A DNA stretch of 64,000 nucleotides from a virus (IMGVR_UViG_3300020027_000006:1-64000), one strand, 5' to 3'. Counted from the stretch's first letter, positions 7,747-16,130 are shown. The notes: generated from the letters alone by a model not told the origin. Translations and numbers: made by a program.

Positions 7747-8478
7747 TTACGTATCATCATCGTGTATTAACCAAGAAAGATTAAACTCCCCTTCTTTTGG
7801 TCTGGTCTGAACTTCCTCAATTTCTTTATTGTCTTTTACTTCTACCCCGAATCCTGCTAGTGGGTTTACGTTTATCTCTTCTGCATCCACACCTTCTCGT
7901 ACATAACCCTCTGCTAGAGCAAAAGCTAATTCACATCGTGCTTCAGCCTCAGTAAGTTGATGTTGACCTGAAAAAAGTGCTCCATCGTAGCCTTTTTCAA
8001 CTGAGTACAGTCCGATTGTGTACTCCGCTAGACGGAAAAAAGATTTACCTTTATAATAGATTCCAAGTGCTTTCTCTCGAGCCAGTGCAGTACGTTTAGA
8101 AAGATGTATCGCAGTCTCTTTTTCTACCTCTTCTCGAGTCACGCCTTTGAATACACGTGTATATCCTTTTTCAAGAGTACCTGTAAAGCGTTTAATCGCA
8201 TCAGGACGCTCCAGAACCTCTTCTTCTACCTCACCGTCCACCTCGCCTTTACGCCACACCACAGAGCCCTCCAGCGGTTCTCCGTCTTTGGTCTTACCAG
8301 AATGATATAATTCAAAGAATAATTTCCGTGAGTAGTTTTCATATCTGCCATAAACACAAAAAAACTTCTGAATCAGCATCTTTTTGAATTCTTCAATAGA
8401 CAGACCTTCAAACTCTTTTGCAATTTCACCTGCATCGTTTGCTTTGGTCAGAGACCGTTTTGTATCCGCACTTGACAT
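7747..8478 (-). CDS. Acidic hypothetical protein, 243 aa, Trp-Leu tail
   Basis: Glu/Lys-rich, more GC-rich in codon use than its neighbours. No enzyme motif recognised. The C-terminus FNLSWLIHDDDT fits the hydrophobic-x-x-Trp-Leu tail shared by many proteins here. A strong AGGAG lies upstream of the ATG. Second gene of a unit with 8488-8766. Confidence 0.7.
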   Translation of the reverse strand: MSSADTKRSLTKANDAGEIAKEFEGLSIEEFKKMLIQKFFCVYGRYENYSRKLFFELYHSGKTKDGEPLEGSVVWRKGEVDGEVEEEVLERPDAIKRFTGTLEKGYTRVFKGVTREEVEKETAIHLSKRTALAREKALGIYYKGKSFFRLAEYTIGLYSVEKGYDGALFSGQHQLTEAEARCELAFALAEGYVREGVDAEEINVNPLAGFGVEVKDNKEIEEVQTRPKEGEFNLSWLIHDDDT

Positions 8479-8487
8479 TATTTTCTC

Positions 8488-8766
8488 CTACCTCCCACCA
8501 AGCCAATCTTGAAACGCCATAACTTTCTGAAAACCACCTTCAGTAAGTGGCACAGTGTTAATGTCAACTTCTATCCAGCCTAATCTCGTAAAAGACTGAA
8601 GATAAGAATGAACATCCTCCTCATCTACTAAAACATGGCATTCGGATGCAAATCCTACTACTCCGAAAGTATACATATATGGCTGCATTTCTTGATTCCG
8701 TTCAAGCTGTGCAAAACACTGTCTTTTTCGAGAGTCTAAGCCTTCATATCTTATTATATTTGTCAT
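8488..8766 (-). CDS. Hypothetical protein with Trp-Leu tail, 92 aa
   Basis: I use the ATG at 8766 (MTNIIRYEG): GAGG lies five bases upstream, and the earlier ATG at 8787 would precede the predicted transcription start. The end FQDWLGGR fits the shared tail. It may resemble a small winged-helix protein, but I do not assign it. Confidence 0.65.
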   Translation of the reverse strand: MTNIIRYEGLDSRKRQCFAQLERNQEMQPYMYTFGVVGFASECHVLVDEEDVHSYLQSFTRLGWIEVDINTVPLTEGGFQKVMAFQDWLGGR

Positions 8767-8787
8767 AACATCCTCTAAACTATACAT

Positions 8788-8816
8788 AGTATATCATAGA
8801 AATAAAATTTTGTCAA
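8788..8816 (-). promoter_or_regulatory. Leftward promoter
   Basis: TTGACA (8811-8816), 17-nt spacer, TATACT (8788-8793) on the minus strand, driving 8766 to 7747. Confidence 0.8.
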
Positions 8817-8820
8817 TCAT

Positions 8821-8943
8821 TCATTTTAAAGTATTAATTGGTTTAGGAGTTATTGTTTCGAGGCTATGAATTAATTCTTCGAATGCTGTCACACATAACA
8901 CACAGTTTTTTGTAGGTAATGTAGGTAATGTTAATTTTATCAT
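8821..8943 (-). CDS. Small hypothetical protein, 40 aa
   Basis: A 40-residue frame (begins MIKLTLPTLPTKNCVLC) whose ATG overlaps the stop of the upstream SH3-like gene as ATGA. It contains a CxxC. Last gene of the TrpRS unit. Confidence 0.5.
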   Translation of the reverse strand: MIKLTLPTLPTKNCVLCVTAFEELIHSLETITPKPINTLK

Positions 8944-9413
8944 TTAGTTAACCAAGAATGGAGATTATTTTTATACGGCTCTAGAGCAATGTCCACTTCT
9001 TCAAACATATCCTCACAGTAAAATTCGTAATCAAATATAATATCTTCATTGGCTGCCCAAATATCATAAGATTCAAGATTTTTAATGTCTATCCTGTAAA
9101 CATTTCCTGTAGGGCTGCCGCTGCTGTCTATTACTTGACTTACAGTACCTTTTACAGTACCTTTTTCCCCTGTATATTTAACAATTATTCTGTCATTAAA
9201 TAAAAATTCATTTCTTGAAAATACAGTACCCTCAGCAGATATTATATCTCTCCACCCTAACCAAAGATTTGAATGAGTTGTTTCAACTTTATATGAAAGA
9301 TAATCTCTAGAATTAAAGTAATCAACGAATATTATTTTCCCTGTATGGTAAAAATACTTATTATTGTCTTTAACTCTGATTATCACCAAGTCATTTTCTT
9401 TAAATTCTCTCAT
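8940..9413 (-). CDS. SH3/KOW-like paralogue with Trp-Leu tail, 157 aa
   Basis: Short beta-rich segments of the form 'ENDLVIIRVKDNNKYFYHTG', apparently repeated twice, resemble small SH3/KOW barrels. C-terminus NNLHSWLTK. Overlaps both neighbours. Member of the tandem family at 8.9-15.5 kb; function unknown. Confidence 0.65.
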   Translation of the reverse strand: MREFKENDLVIIRVKDNNKYFYHTGKIIFVDYFNSRDYLSYKVETTHSNLWLGWRDIISAEGTVFSRNEFLFNDRIIVKYTGEKGTVKGTVSQVIDSSGSPTGNVYRIDIKNLESYDIWAANEDIIFDYEFYCEDMFEEVDIALEPYKNNLHSWLTK

Positions 9414-9652
9414 TTTAACCAGTTATGTATGCTTACTGATGTCTCCGAATCTATAAGAATTATCTCATGTTCATGCAATGTAAATCTCTTAAGTTTATTA
9501 TTTAAAGTTCTGTACTCTATTGTTACCCAATAACCAGATTCATTGGAGAAAAACACATTGGTAACAATTTTCTTGGCACTGTCCGCACCTTTTCCTCGTA
9601 AATGTTTACGATTTAAAATATCTACTTCATCGCCCTTTTGAAATTTAGACAT
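9410..9652 (-). CDS. SH3/KOW-like paralogue with Trp-Leu tail, 80 aa
   Basis: Opens MSKFQKGDEVDILNRK, the family signature (aromatic, Lys, Gly-Asp-Glu-Val), and ends SVSIHNWLK. Its ATG overlaps the stop of TrpRS, so it is co-translated with it. Confidence 0.7.
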   Translation of the reverse strand: MSKFQKGDEVDILNRKHLRGKGADSAKKIVTNVFFSNESGYWVTIEYRTLNNKLKRFTLHEHEIILIDSETSVSIHNWLK

Positions 9653-10590
9653 TACAGTTCCAGAACAGTGTACACTTTTTCCATAGTTTCACTCGCCCTT
9701 GAACGTGCATAGATTCTCCCTTCTTCAAGTCTATTTTGAACATCGTTGTCTGTTATAGACTCCATAGAGTTAGTTATGCTTCCAGTTAATAAAAATAATC
9801 TGGATAATATATCATCTTTTAATTCGGAATAACTACCACCTAAAAACTCTTCGTCTCCAAAACCTAGCTGCTTTCTTATATTTAAAAGATTTTTCACCCC
9901 TTCATCCGAGTAATCAATTTTACCTGCTGTTGTACGTGCGGATTTAATCTTTTTTTGTATGACCTCAAATGTATCTGTTAAATACAGTACTCCTTTTGGA
10001 TTAGGGTCAGATTTTGACATTTTAAATTCTGGTGTAGTTAAAGAAAGAATACGAGTATCCTCAACAACACCTGCCGGTACAGTAAACGTATTAGGAAATA
10101 ATTTATTAAACCGTTTAGCAAGTAAAATTGCTAATTCGAGATGTTGAATCTGGTCATGGCCTACTGGTACAAAGTGAGTATCATACAATAGTATATCAGC
10201 CGCCATTAACACTGGGTAGCTGAAAAGACCTAAGTTTTCTCGTGGTTGATTTAATTGCTTAACCTTAAACTGTGTCATTCGTTCAAGCTCACCCATACGA
10301 ACGTAACAACTAAGTATCTGACACAATTGAGAGTGTTCTGGAACGTCTGATTGTACAAAAATATCTGATTTAATTCCGCAAGCCATTAAAGTTTTTGCAA
10401 GACGCAGAGTTTTATTTTTTAAACCTGTCTGCGGAACAGTTAATGAGTGCAGATTAGCAATACAGACTAAACCTGTAAAACTTAATTCTAAGTTAATAAA
10501 AGGTTTTACAGCACCAAAATAATTACCTAGATGAAGTTCACCTGTTGGCTGTATTCCTGTAAATAAATTTCCTTTAATCTTATTCTTCAT
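9652..10590 (-). CDS. trpS: Tryptophanyl-tRNA synthetase
   Basis: Charges tRNA(Trp). 312 residues, slightly short for the family (about 330). Class I signatures: PTGELHLGN (residues 15-23, the HIGH box) and KMSKS (190-194). The Trp/ATP-site region GHDQIQHLELA is near 144-154. The gene has its own promoter and a predicted leaderless mRNA, and sits inside the SH3-like cluster, with two cluster genes directly downstream. A phage-borne copy may relieve Trp-tRNA limitation or resist host shut-off; both are inference. Confidence 0.93.
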   Translation of the reverse strand: MKNKIKGNLFTGIQPTGELHLGNYFGAVKPFINLELSFTGLVCIANLHSLTVPQTGLKNKTLRLAKTLMACGIKSDIFVQSDVPEHSQLCQILSCYVRMGELERMTQFKVKQLNQPRENLGLFSYPVLMAADILLYDTHFVPVGHDQIQHLELAILLAKRFNKLFPNTFTVPAGVVEDTRILSLTTPEFKMSKSDPNPKGVLYLTDTFEVIQKKIKSARTTAGKIDYSDEGVKNLLNIRKQLGFGDEEFLGGSYSELKDDILSRLFLLTGSITNSMESITDNDVQNRLEEGRIYARSRASETMEKVYTVLEL

Positions 10591-10596
10591 ATACTT

Positions 10597-10625
10597 AATA
10601 TAACATAAAAATAGACTTTTGTCAA
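10597..10625 (-). promoter_or_regulatory. Leftward promoter of trpS, leaderless
   Basis: TTGACA (10620-10625), 17-nt spacer, TATATT (10597-10602) on the minus strand; ATG at 10590. Confidence 0.8.
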
Positions 10626-11056
10626 CAATTATTTGTTGACCTAACTAACCAATTTTCTATTGCCAACACTCCTTCTAAGTTGTCTATTTCCGAATCCAAG
10701 AATTTATTGTAAGGTGATAAATAGGAGCCTCTAAATACGCCTGTTTTTCCAGACATTATAAATTCAATTTGATATTGAAAGTAAAAACTTTCATTAGACT
10801 CGTCATATGCCTTACTAATGGATATTACTTTTCCTACAGAGTGTAGATTATCCCCTCCGCTTCTGTTAATAACCTCATCTCCTATATTAAAAACAGCTCG
10901 TAACAGACTTACGCCGTAGTTACTTAGCCACAATCGTTCTCCAAGTAATTTAACTTGATTGAGTCTTACGTTTTCTACTTGCCAATATTTCTGATAATGC
11001 TCGGATTCTTTTGTTACTAAGTCTCCTATTCTCATCTCCTCTCTTACAAATATCAT
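10622..11056 (-). CDS. SH3/KOW-like paralogue with Trp-Leu tail, 144 aa
   Basis: Two SH3-like segments (MRIGDLVTKESEHYQKYWQV; VFNIGDEVINRSGG) and the tail LAIENWLVRSTNNC. Its stop lies over the -35 box of the trpS promoter. Last gene of the unit starting at 12859. Confidence 0.7.
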   Translation of the reverse strand: MIFVREEMRIGDLVTKESEHYQKYWQVENVRLNQVKLLGERLWLSNYGVSLLRAVFNIGDEVINRSGGDNLHSVGKVISISKAYDESNESFYFQYQIEFIMSGKTGVFRGSYLSPYNKFLDSEIDNLEGVLAIENWLVRSTNNC

Positions 11057-11059
11057 ATT

Positions 11060-11509
11060 TTACATTTTTTCAGACATCCAAATTTGAACAGCACTATCTT
11101 CGTATACCGTCTCAATGATTTCCTCTCCAACTCTAATAAACGCACTACGTGGTAACACAAGAGAACATTTAGAATTATACAAAGATGGGAAGTTTCCTTC
11201 CATCTGAGCAAGGCAAATTTCATATTTATCGTAATTAGAAGTTACTCCTGTTACAATACCTTTTCTGCCGTAATATATACTTTCTTTTGAAACTCCTGAA
11301 ATTTGAATATGAGTTCCAACAGGTGTAAATTTATACTCTAGACTAATATTTTCAGATTCACCAAAGACGGTTCTAGGTTTAAAATTCCATTCAAATGCCG
11401 TTACGTGAACCATATCGTCTTCAATAAATTTAACATGACCACGTATCCACTTTATTTCACCTTCATGAAAAGTTTTTACTGATACTTCGTCTCCCACACC
11501 GTATTCCAT
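11060..11509 (-). CDS. SH3/KOW-like paralogue with Trp-Met tail, 149 aa
   Basis: Opens MEYGVGDEVSVKTFHEGEIK, then a second barrel-like unit, and ends SAVQIWMSEKM. Two bases separate it from the upstream gene. Confidence 0.7.
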   Translation of the reverse strand: MEYGVGDEVSVKTFHEGEIKWIRGHVKFIEDDMVHVTAFEWNFKPRTVFGESENISLEYKFTPVGTHIQISGVSKESIYYGRKGIVTGVTSNYDKYEICLAQMEGNFPSLYNSKCSLVLPRSAFIRVGEEIIETVYEDSAVQIWMSEKM

Positions 11510-11510
11510 A

Positions 11511-11894
11511 TTAACCTGCTATCCATATATAAACTGCAGAACTATCAAATACTTCAAACTCTGAGTCTATAACTGAAAACTGAGACCTGTCTAATAAAGT
11601 ATAAATTGAATCTGGGTCAAGCCTTACTGTATAATCAGAGTAATCATAGCTTATACTCATTATCGTTCCTTCTCTGTTTTTCCACTTTTCACTGGTTACT
11701 TTAATTCGTTTACCAACACTTGAAGCTTTATGCGTTGTAATAATTTCATGTGATTTACGATACTCGAATTTTCTGAAATCGGGAAAACTCCCATGACTTA
11801 TAATAATTCTATCTTCTTCAGAGTATATATCAATAATATATCCATAAATATCAGTATCTTTAATTTTTACTCTGTCTCCTATTTCAAACTCCAT
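11511..11894 (-). CDS. SH3/KOW-like paralogue with Trp-Ile tail, 127 aa
   Basis: Opens MEFEIGDRVKIKDTDIYGYI; a second unit includes 'VGKRIKVTSEKWKNREGTI', a typical KOW pattern; ends SSAVYIWIAG. Confidence 0.7.
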   Translation of the reverse strand: MEFEIGDRVKIKDTDIYGYIIDIYSEEDRIIISHGSFPDFRKFEYRKSHEIITTHKASSVGKRIKVTSEKWKNREGTIMSISYDYSDYTVRLDPDSIYTLLDRSQFSVIDSEFEVFDSSAVYIWIAG

Positions 11895-11896
11895 AA

Positions 11897-12376
11897 CTAT
11901 CCTTTTAACCAGTCATGTACAGGAACTTCTTTTTTTATTTCAATCCACTCTGTTGCTTTATTTTCTGCATCCCATAAAGCCCATGACTTGAATTTTTTTA
12001 GCAGCATATTTTCAAAATAAATTTCAGCCCCGAATCTTACTCTAAGACCATCGTACCTAGTAAACTCTTCATCATCAATTAAATAACCAGAACGAATAAT
12101 ATATCTATCACATTCTTTATCTGAAGAACTCCAAAAAATATTACGTACACCGTTTACTCTGTCATTTATCCAATTCTCACAATCTTCTAACGCATCTATC
12201 GGCTCAATCACGTTTTTTGAAGTATGCCCACCTAAAAAACTATGTCCAAAGGTATTTGACAGTGAGATATAGCCGTTAATCTTGTTTTTACACAATAAAA
12301 GTTCAGGTAAAGTTTTTATTGTTATCAAATATTCTTTGTAGATAATTTTTTCTATGACTCTCGGCAAAACTAACAT
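11897..12376 (-). CDS. Hypothetical protein with Trp-Leu tail, 159 aa
   Basis: The ATG at 12376 follows GGGGAG by six bases; an upstream TTG in frame is less likely. Unlike its neighbours it lacks the GDxV opening and has an unrelated N-terminal domain, but ends VPVHDWLKG. It shows the tail on a different protein fold. Confidence 0.65.
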   Translation of the reverse strand: MLVLPRVIEKIIYKEYLITIKTLPELLLCKNKINGYISLSNTFGHSFLGGHTSKNVIEPIDALEDCENWINDRVNGVRNIFWSSSDKECDRYIIRSGYLIDDEEFTRYDGLRVRFGAEIYFENMLLKKFKSWALWDAENKATEWIEIKKEVPVHDWLKG

Positions 12377-12378
12377 AG

Positions 12379-12606
12379 TCAACTCCCCAACCAATCTGAT
12401 AGAGAAGTATCAGGAGGATGTATTTTCTCTAAAATAAAATAAGGTAAAGTTATAATAATTTCAGTGCTTGATTCGTATCTAGTTTTAATTTTAATGTGAA
12501 GGTTAGATTTTATTCCAACTACAGTACCTCTCTGTAATTCAGGAACAAGCCAACCAGACTCCTCCCAAACTACTTCATCTCCTATATCAAATTCAAGTTT
12601 TATCAT
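12379..12606 (-). CDS. SH3/KOW-like paralogue with Trp-Leu tail, 75 aa
   Basis: Single barrel: MIKLEFDIGDEVVWEESGWL, 'QRGTVVGIKSN', then the tail TSLSDWLGS. Closest to the next gene upstream (NSLSDWLEN). Confidence 0.72.
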   Translation of the reverse strand: MIKLEFDIGDEVVWEESGWLVPELQRGTVVGIKSNLHIKIKTRYESSTEIIITLPYFILEKIHPPDTSLSDWLGS

Positions 12607-12607
12607 G

Positions 12608-12859
12608 TTAATTTTCTAACCAGTCTGATAGAGAATTGTTAATGAATTCAGCTTTTTTAACCATACTTTTTAAAGTTAATTTTTTTAACCAGCCGTTAGG
12701 AAGAGTTTTAACCTCACCAACCTCTGCACCCTGTTCGGGCTCAAGTCTAACGTAGGAACAATACGTTCCTACAGTAAGTATGGTTCCTTTTCTCATTTCG
12801 ACTAAGTTATTTACACAGATTTTATAAGTCACCTCATCGCCTTTTTCAAATTTTAACAT
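12608..12859 (-). CDS. SH3/KOW-like paralogue with Trp-Leu tail, 83 aa
   Basis: Single barrel (MLKFEKGDEVTYKICVNNL, 'MRKGTILTVG') and tail NSLSDWLEN. First gene of a unit of six; the ATG is seven bases after a TAAAAT -10 box. Confidence 0.72.
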   Translation of the reverse strand: MLKFEKGDEVTYKICVNNLVEMRKGTILTVGTYCSYVRLEPEQGAEVGEVKTLPNGWLKKLTLKSMVKKAEFINNSLSDWLEN

Positions 12860-12866
12860 AAAATAT

Positions 12867-12895
12867 ATTTTATCATATGTATTCTATTTTGTCAA
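12867..12895 (-). promoter_or_regulatory. Leftward promoter, leaderless
   Basis: TTGACA (12890-12895), 17-nt spacer, TAAAAT (12867-12872) on the minus strand; ATG at 12859. Confidence 0.7.
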
Positions 12896-12903
12896 TACAA
12901 AAA

Positions 12904-13329
12904 TTAAATCCTCAACCACTGTTGCACCGCATTAGAGTCCTTATCAGGATTATCACTCGCTCTTTTAACTAATTTAAAATCCTCGAAAAATAAGTCGCCA
13001 GTCCTAACACGGTCGGAAGAAGCATCGAAGTAAGTAAATCCAGCTTTCATCCTTCCTTCAACCAAATAAACAGAAGTCACAATTGTTCTTGAGCCGTTAA
13101 GAAGTTCGATTATATCTCCTTTCTTTATAAACTCTAAAGGCTCCGATTCTAAAATAACAAGTATTCCTTCAGAATTTATATAAGTGCCATTATTAAGTTG
13201 AAAGACTTGTAATTTTTCAAAAGCCGTAAATTGAATTAAAATGAAGTCTTTAACTACATCTGATACTACTCCTTTTAAATACTCCCCCTCTGGAGAACAA
13301 TAATGTATTGATTGACCAACTATAAACAT
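12904..13329 (-). CDS. SH3/KOW-like paralogue with Trp-Leu tail, 141 aa
   Basis: Opens MFIVGQSIHYCSPEGEYLKG, second unit 'FIKKGDIIELLNGSRTIVT', tail NAVQQWLRI. The ATG at 13329 lies inside the 3' end of the upstream gene; coupling is likely. Confidence 0.68.
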   Translation of the reverse strand: MFIVGQSIHYCSPEGEYLKGVVSDVVKDFILIQFTAFEKLQVFQLNNGTYINSEGILVILESEPLEFIKKGDIIELLNGSRTIVTSVYLVEGRMKAGFTYFDASSDRVRTGDLFFEDFKLVKRASDNPDKDSNAVQQWLRI

Positions 13330-13778
13330 ATATCTAATTCTAACCAACGATGAAGTCCGTCTTTTTCAGGTTGTATTACTATTAAATCAGCGTATCGAAA
13401 TTCCTCGTTCCAGCCAACACCTTTTTCTGTATATGATACCCTCGCCCAACAATCGTTAGCAGGTAATTCTATCCAAGTCTTGAATACCTCTCCTATCTCA
13501 CCGTTAGGAAGGAGCACTTTATCACATATTTTTATTCTGTCTAATGAATCTGTATTTAAGAAGTTTAAAGTTTCGTTATAACAATTTTGGTATAATTCAG
13601 ATTCCGGAGAATAATTAAAAGTTTCTACCATTTCTGGGAAATTCCATTTAGCCAAAATAAGAGGTGGAGAATCAAATATAGCATATACTGTTCCTTTTTT
13701 TATTATTTGTTTTCCATCTCTTCCTCTTCCGTCAGAAAGGCTCCAAACATTCATTCCTTTGACAATTAAATCTTTCAT
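13320..13778 (-). CDS. SH3/KOW-like paralogue with Trp-Leu tail, 152 aa
   Basis: The ATG at 13778 overlaps the previous stop as ATGA. Contains 'ICDKVLLPNGEIGEV' and an upstream barrel-like segment; tail DGLHRWLELDICL. Confidence 0.66.
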   Translation of the reverse strand: MKDLIVKGMNVWSLSDGRGRDGKQIIKKGTVYAIFDSPPLILAKWNFPEMVETFNYSPESELYQNCYNETLNFLNTDSLDRIKICDKVLLPNGEIGEVFKTWIELPANDCWARVSYTEKGVGWNEEFRYADLIVIQPEKDGLHRWLELDICL

Positions 13779-14047
13779 ACCTTTGCGGACAACCAATTTG
13801 TTACACTCGTATTTTCAATAATCAGCTCAGTTGTAAAGCTTAAATTATCCTCATGCATAAAAAAATCATTATAATCATTTACCTTATGTACAGCCTGTCC
13901 ATTATCATCTACAGAACAAACACAGTAAATATATTCCGAACCCTCAAAGTTTTTTCTTACGGATACAATAACTCCTTTTACAAGAGGAAGTTCTGAACCG
14001 TACTTAACCGTTACACAGTCACCTGTTTTAAATTTTGGATAACTCAT
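13775..14047 (-). CDS. SH3/KOW-like paralogue with Trp-Leu tail, 90 aa
   Basis: Opens MSYPKFKTGDCVTVKYGSEL, 'VKGVIVSVRKN', tail TSVTNWLSAKV. Overlaps the upstream gene by 20 bases. Confidence 0.72.
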   Translation of the reverse strand: MSYPKFKTGDCVTVKYGSELPLVKGVIVSVRKNFEGSEYIYCVCSVDDNGQAVHKVNDYNDFFMHEDNLSFTTELIIENTSVTNWLSAKV

Positions 14048-14468
14048 TAGACATCCAATTAAGTACAGGATAAAGTGTTGTATCCTGCACCTCTAATTTA
14101 TCCTCCCAAACCCAAACTCTTTCACCAGTTATAAGACGTACTAAATATATATTTATAACTTTATCTTGACGCCAATCAAATTCAGACTTACATCTAACTA
14201 TATGTCCTAATGTATTATTTGTTAGTATTATTACTTTTGTATTATCTTCAAATTTTATCGAGTTTGCCCGTCTGTCACTGGCTTTTTCAATCAAAGTAAG
14301 CTGATTGACAGGCTTTAAGAATCTTTTTATGCGTCCTGCATCATCAACACCTCTTATATAATACGCTTCGGGGTGCAATTTAGAAGGACAAAATATATAC
14401 AGATTTCTATAAAAATACAGATAGTCACAGCGTACTTTGTCATTTTTCTGAAATTTATACTTACTCAT
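14028..14468 (-). CDS. SH3/KOW-like paralogue with Trp-Met tail, 146 aa
   Basis: The ATG at 14468 (MSKYKFQKNDKVRCDYLYF) overlaps the upstream stop as ATGA. A second unit carries 'FEDNTKVIILTNNTLGHIV'. Ends YPVLNWMSNELSKI. Confidence 0.68.
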   Translation of the reverse strand: MSKYKFQKNDKVRCDYLYFYRNLYIFCPSKLHPEAYYIRGVDDAGRIKRFLKPVNQLTLIEKASDRRANSIKFEDNTKVIILTNNTLGHIVRCKSEFDWRQDKVINIYLVRLITGERVWVWEDKLEVQDTTLYPVLNWMSNELSKI

Positions 14469-14623
14469 ATATTTATAATCCATTCACAAACTGGTGAAAT
14501 AACTGAAAAAATATCTTCTTCTAAGTCTGACTCAAAACACCAAATTGTTTCTTCATTATCGAGTTTTAAAAGATATTCATGTATAACTTCGCCTTTAATT
14601 ACATATTTTTGAAATTTATACAT
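14465..14623 (-). CDS. Mini SH3-like protein with Trp-Ile tail, 52 aa
   Basis: A 52-residue frame (MYKFQKYVIKGEVIHEYLLK) ending SPVCEWIINI. It looks like a family member reduced to half a barrel plus the tail. It fills the gap between two paralogues with start/stop overlap on one side. Confidence 0.6.
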   Translation of the reverse strand: MYKFQKYVIKGEVIHEYLLKLDNEETIWCFESDLEEDIFSVISPVCEWIINI

Positions 14624-14626
14624 ATA

Positions 14627-14920
14627 TCATTCGTTCGCGGACAGCCAATTTTGTACAAAATTAACTTCTTCGACTATCCCATCATCCTGTATAAAACTTT
14701 TTGGGTGTATAGAAGTTAAAGTCCACCAAAACCTGTGAACAATTTTGAAAATATGTTTATAATTATCTTCTTCCAGTCTTAAATCATAATAACTTTCGTC
14801 GAAAGACAGAGAAACCGATTCTGTTTGTCCATAGTTTTCTACGATACATCTTATTCCAATTTTGTGCGGAGAGCTTTTATACAGTACAAGTTCTCCTATC
14901 TCAAATTTAGGTTTCTTCAT
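14627..14920 (-). CDS. SH3/KOW-like paralogue with Trp-Leu tail, 97 aa
   Basis: The ATG at 14920 (MKKPKFEIGELVLYKSSPHK) overlaps the upstream stop as ATGA. Tail NFVQNWLSANE, identical in its last eight residues (QNWLSANE) to the broken gene at 16271-16457. Confidence 0.7.
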   Translation of the reverse strand: MKKPKFEIGELVLYKSSPHKIGIRCIVENYGQTESVSLSFDESYYDLRLEEDNYKHIFKIVHRFWWTLTSIHPKSFIQDDGIVEEVNFVQNWLSANE

Positions 14921-15171
14921 AAATTTTCTATCCACCTGTAAACAGACTCATCAAAAACATCTTCATTAGCTGTATAAGGTAGTACATTTGTCAGTCTATC
15001 CTCTAAATACACACCGCTCACATTACAACCTTCTAAAAATGAATGTGTTGTATAGACAGGAAATTTATCCAAACCTATTCGAGATATTTTAACTATTATT
15101 CCAATAAACGGCTCTTTTTTAGGCTCTGTAATCATTACAGATTGTCCTATACTATATTTAGGTTTGTTCAT
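14917..15171 (-). CDS. SH3/KOW-like paralogue with Trp-Ile tail, 84 aa
   Basis: Opens MNKPKYSIGQSVMITEPKKE, 'FIGIIVKISR', tail ESVYRWIENL. The 35 bases upstream may encode a 13-residue scrap only. Confidence 0.7.
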   Translation of the reverse strand: MNKPKYSIGQSVMITEPKKEPFIGIIVKISRIGLDKFPVYTTHSFLEGCNVSGVYLEDRLTNVLPYTANEDVFDESVYRWIENL

Positions 15172-15206
15172 GTTCCATTCATTTAGATACAGAAGATTCT
15201 GAATTA

Positions 15207-15458
15207 TCAGAATTTTTCATTGGTCAGCCAATTCTGTAAGCATTCGTAAACAGGTATAATAGACTCTAAATATTGATTTTTAAAATACAGTGACTCTTCA
15301 AACTCAGTTATAACTGTATATTGATATTTTTCTACTTGTCCTATCAAATCGTGGACGATTGTAATCTCTGTTATTCTACCTATCTTATTGTTATGAGTGA
15401 CACTAGGGGACACGATACGGACTATATCTCCTATTATGTACTCTGGTTTTCCTAACAT
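15207..15458 (-). CDS. SH3/KOW-like paralogue with Trp-Leu tail, 83 aa
   Basis: Opens MLGKPEYIIGDIVRIVSPSV, 'NKIGRITEI', tail ECLQNWLTNEKF. Upstream-most clear barrel gene of the array. Confidence 0.7.
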   Translation of the reverse strand: MLGKPEYIIGDIVRIVSPSVTHNNKIGRITEITIVHDLIGQVEKYQYTVITEFEESLYFKNQYLESIIPVYECLQNWLTNEKF

Positions 15459-15499
15459 ATATCTAATTAAATTTACCCATTCGCGGACAGAGAATAAGT

Positions 15500-15613
15500 T
15501 TACGAATCAGTTCCTGAATAAGTAGTCATTAAACTTTCAGGAAGTATAACACCTAATTTATTACCTAGACGGATAATCTCTCTATTGTCTAAATCACGTT
15601 GCTCAGTTTTCAC
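15500..15613 (-). CDS. AbrB/MazE-like small protein, 37 aa
   Basis: GTG-started frame overlapping the stop of the upstream gene. Its middle, 'IIRLGNKLGVILPESLM', resembles the looped-hinge core of AbrB/MazE antitoxins (RxGNSxGVxLP). At 37 residues it could be a minimal DNA-binding half or a remnant. Confidence 0.45.
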   Translation of the reverse strand: MKTEQRDLDNREIIRLGNKLGVILPESLMTTYSGTDS

Positions 15614-16109
15614 TTACTTTAGACGCTTCAGATGCCTTTACCAGCTCTACCAATTTCTTTTTATTAAACAATATACCAGATTCAAACATAGCCAAAACTG
15701 TGAGTCCATTATACATGGAGCCGCTCCATAGACCAGTATCTCCGTTTTTAATATTAATGAAGTTGCTAACAGATGAATCGTATTTTACAGTAAGTTTTGT
15801 GTCCTCTCTCGTGTTCAATAGATTTACTTTATTTGTTAAACTTTCAAAAATAACAGTCTCTGCGGACTTTACCGGCTCCTCATCCCAATGTGTCCAAGCC
15901 AATATATAAACCCAATCAATGCTTTCACCGACAGGAGTGTTACCAACTACAATAAACCTGAGTAAGGAACTGCCTCCCTCGCTGATTGAAATATATGGAA
16001 AATCTTTGTCGCTGTGTTCAGTAATAGTAAGTTTATTTGATTCACATATATCATTTATTTCAGTTAGAATATATGTACGTTTTGTAAATAAATTTTTAAG
16101 TTCAGTCAT
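15603..16109 (-). CDS. Hypothetical protein, 168 aa
   Basis: Soluble mixed alpha/beta protein, no family recognised and no Trp-Leu tail. TAGGAG lies upstream of the ATG. It overlaps the AbrB-like frame downstream. Confidence 0.65.
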   Translation of the reverse strand: MTELKNLFTKRTYILTEINDICESNKLTITEHSDKDFPYISISEGGSSLLRFIVVGNTPVGESIDWVYILAWTHWDEEPVKSAETVIFESLTNKVNLLNTREDTKLTVKYDSSVSNFINIKNGDTGLWSGSMYNGLTVLAMFESGILFNKKKLVELVKASEASKVSEN

Positions 16110-16130
16110 AAATTTCTCCTAATCTTCAAT

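Noticed and set aside
8766-8787. Upstream ATG at 8787 for the 8488 gene
   Set aside because: It directly follows the -10 box and would lie upstream of the transcript start.
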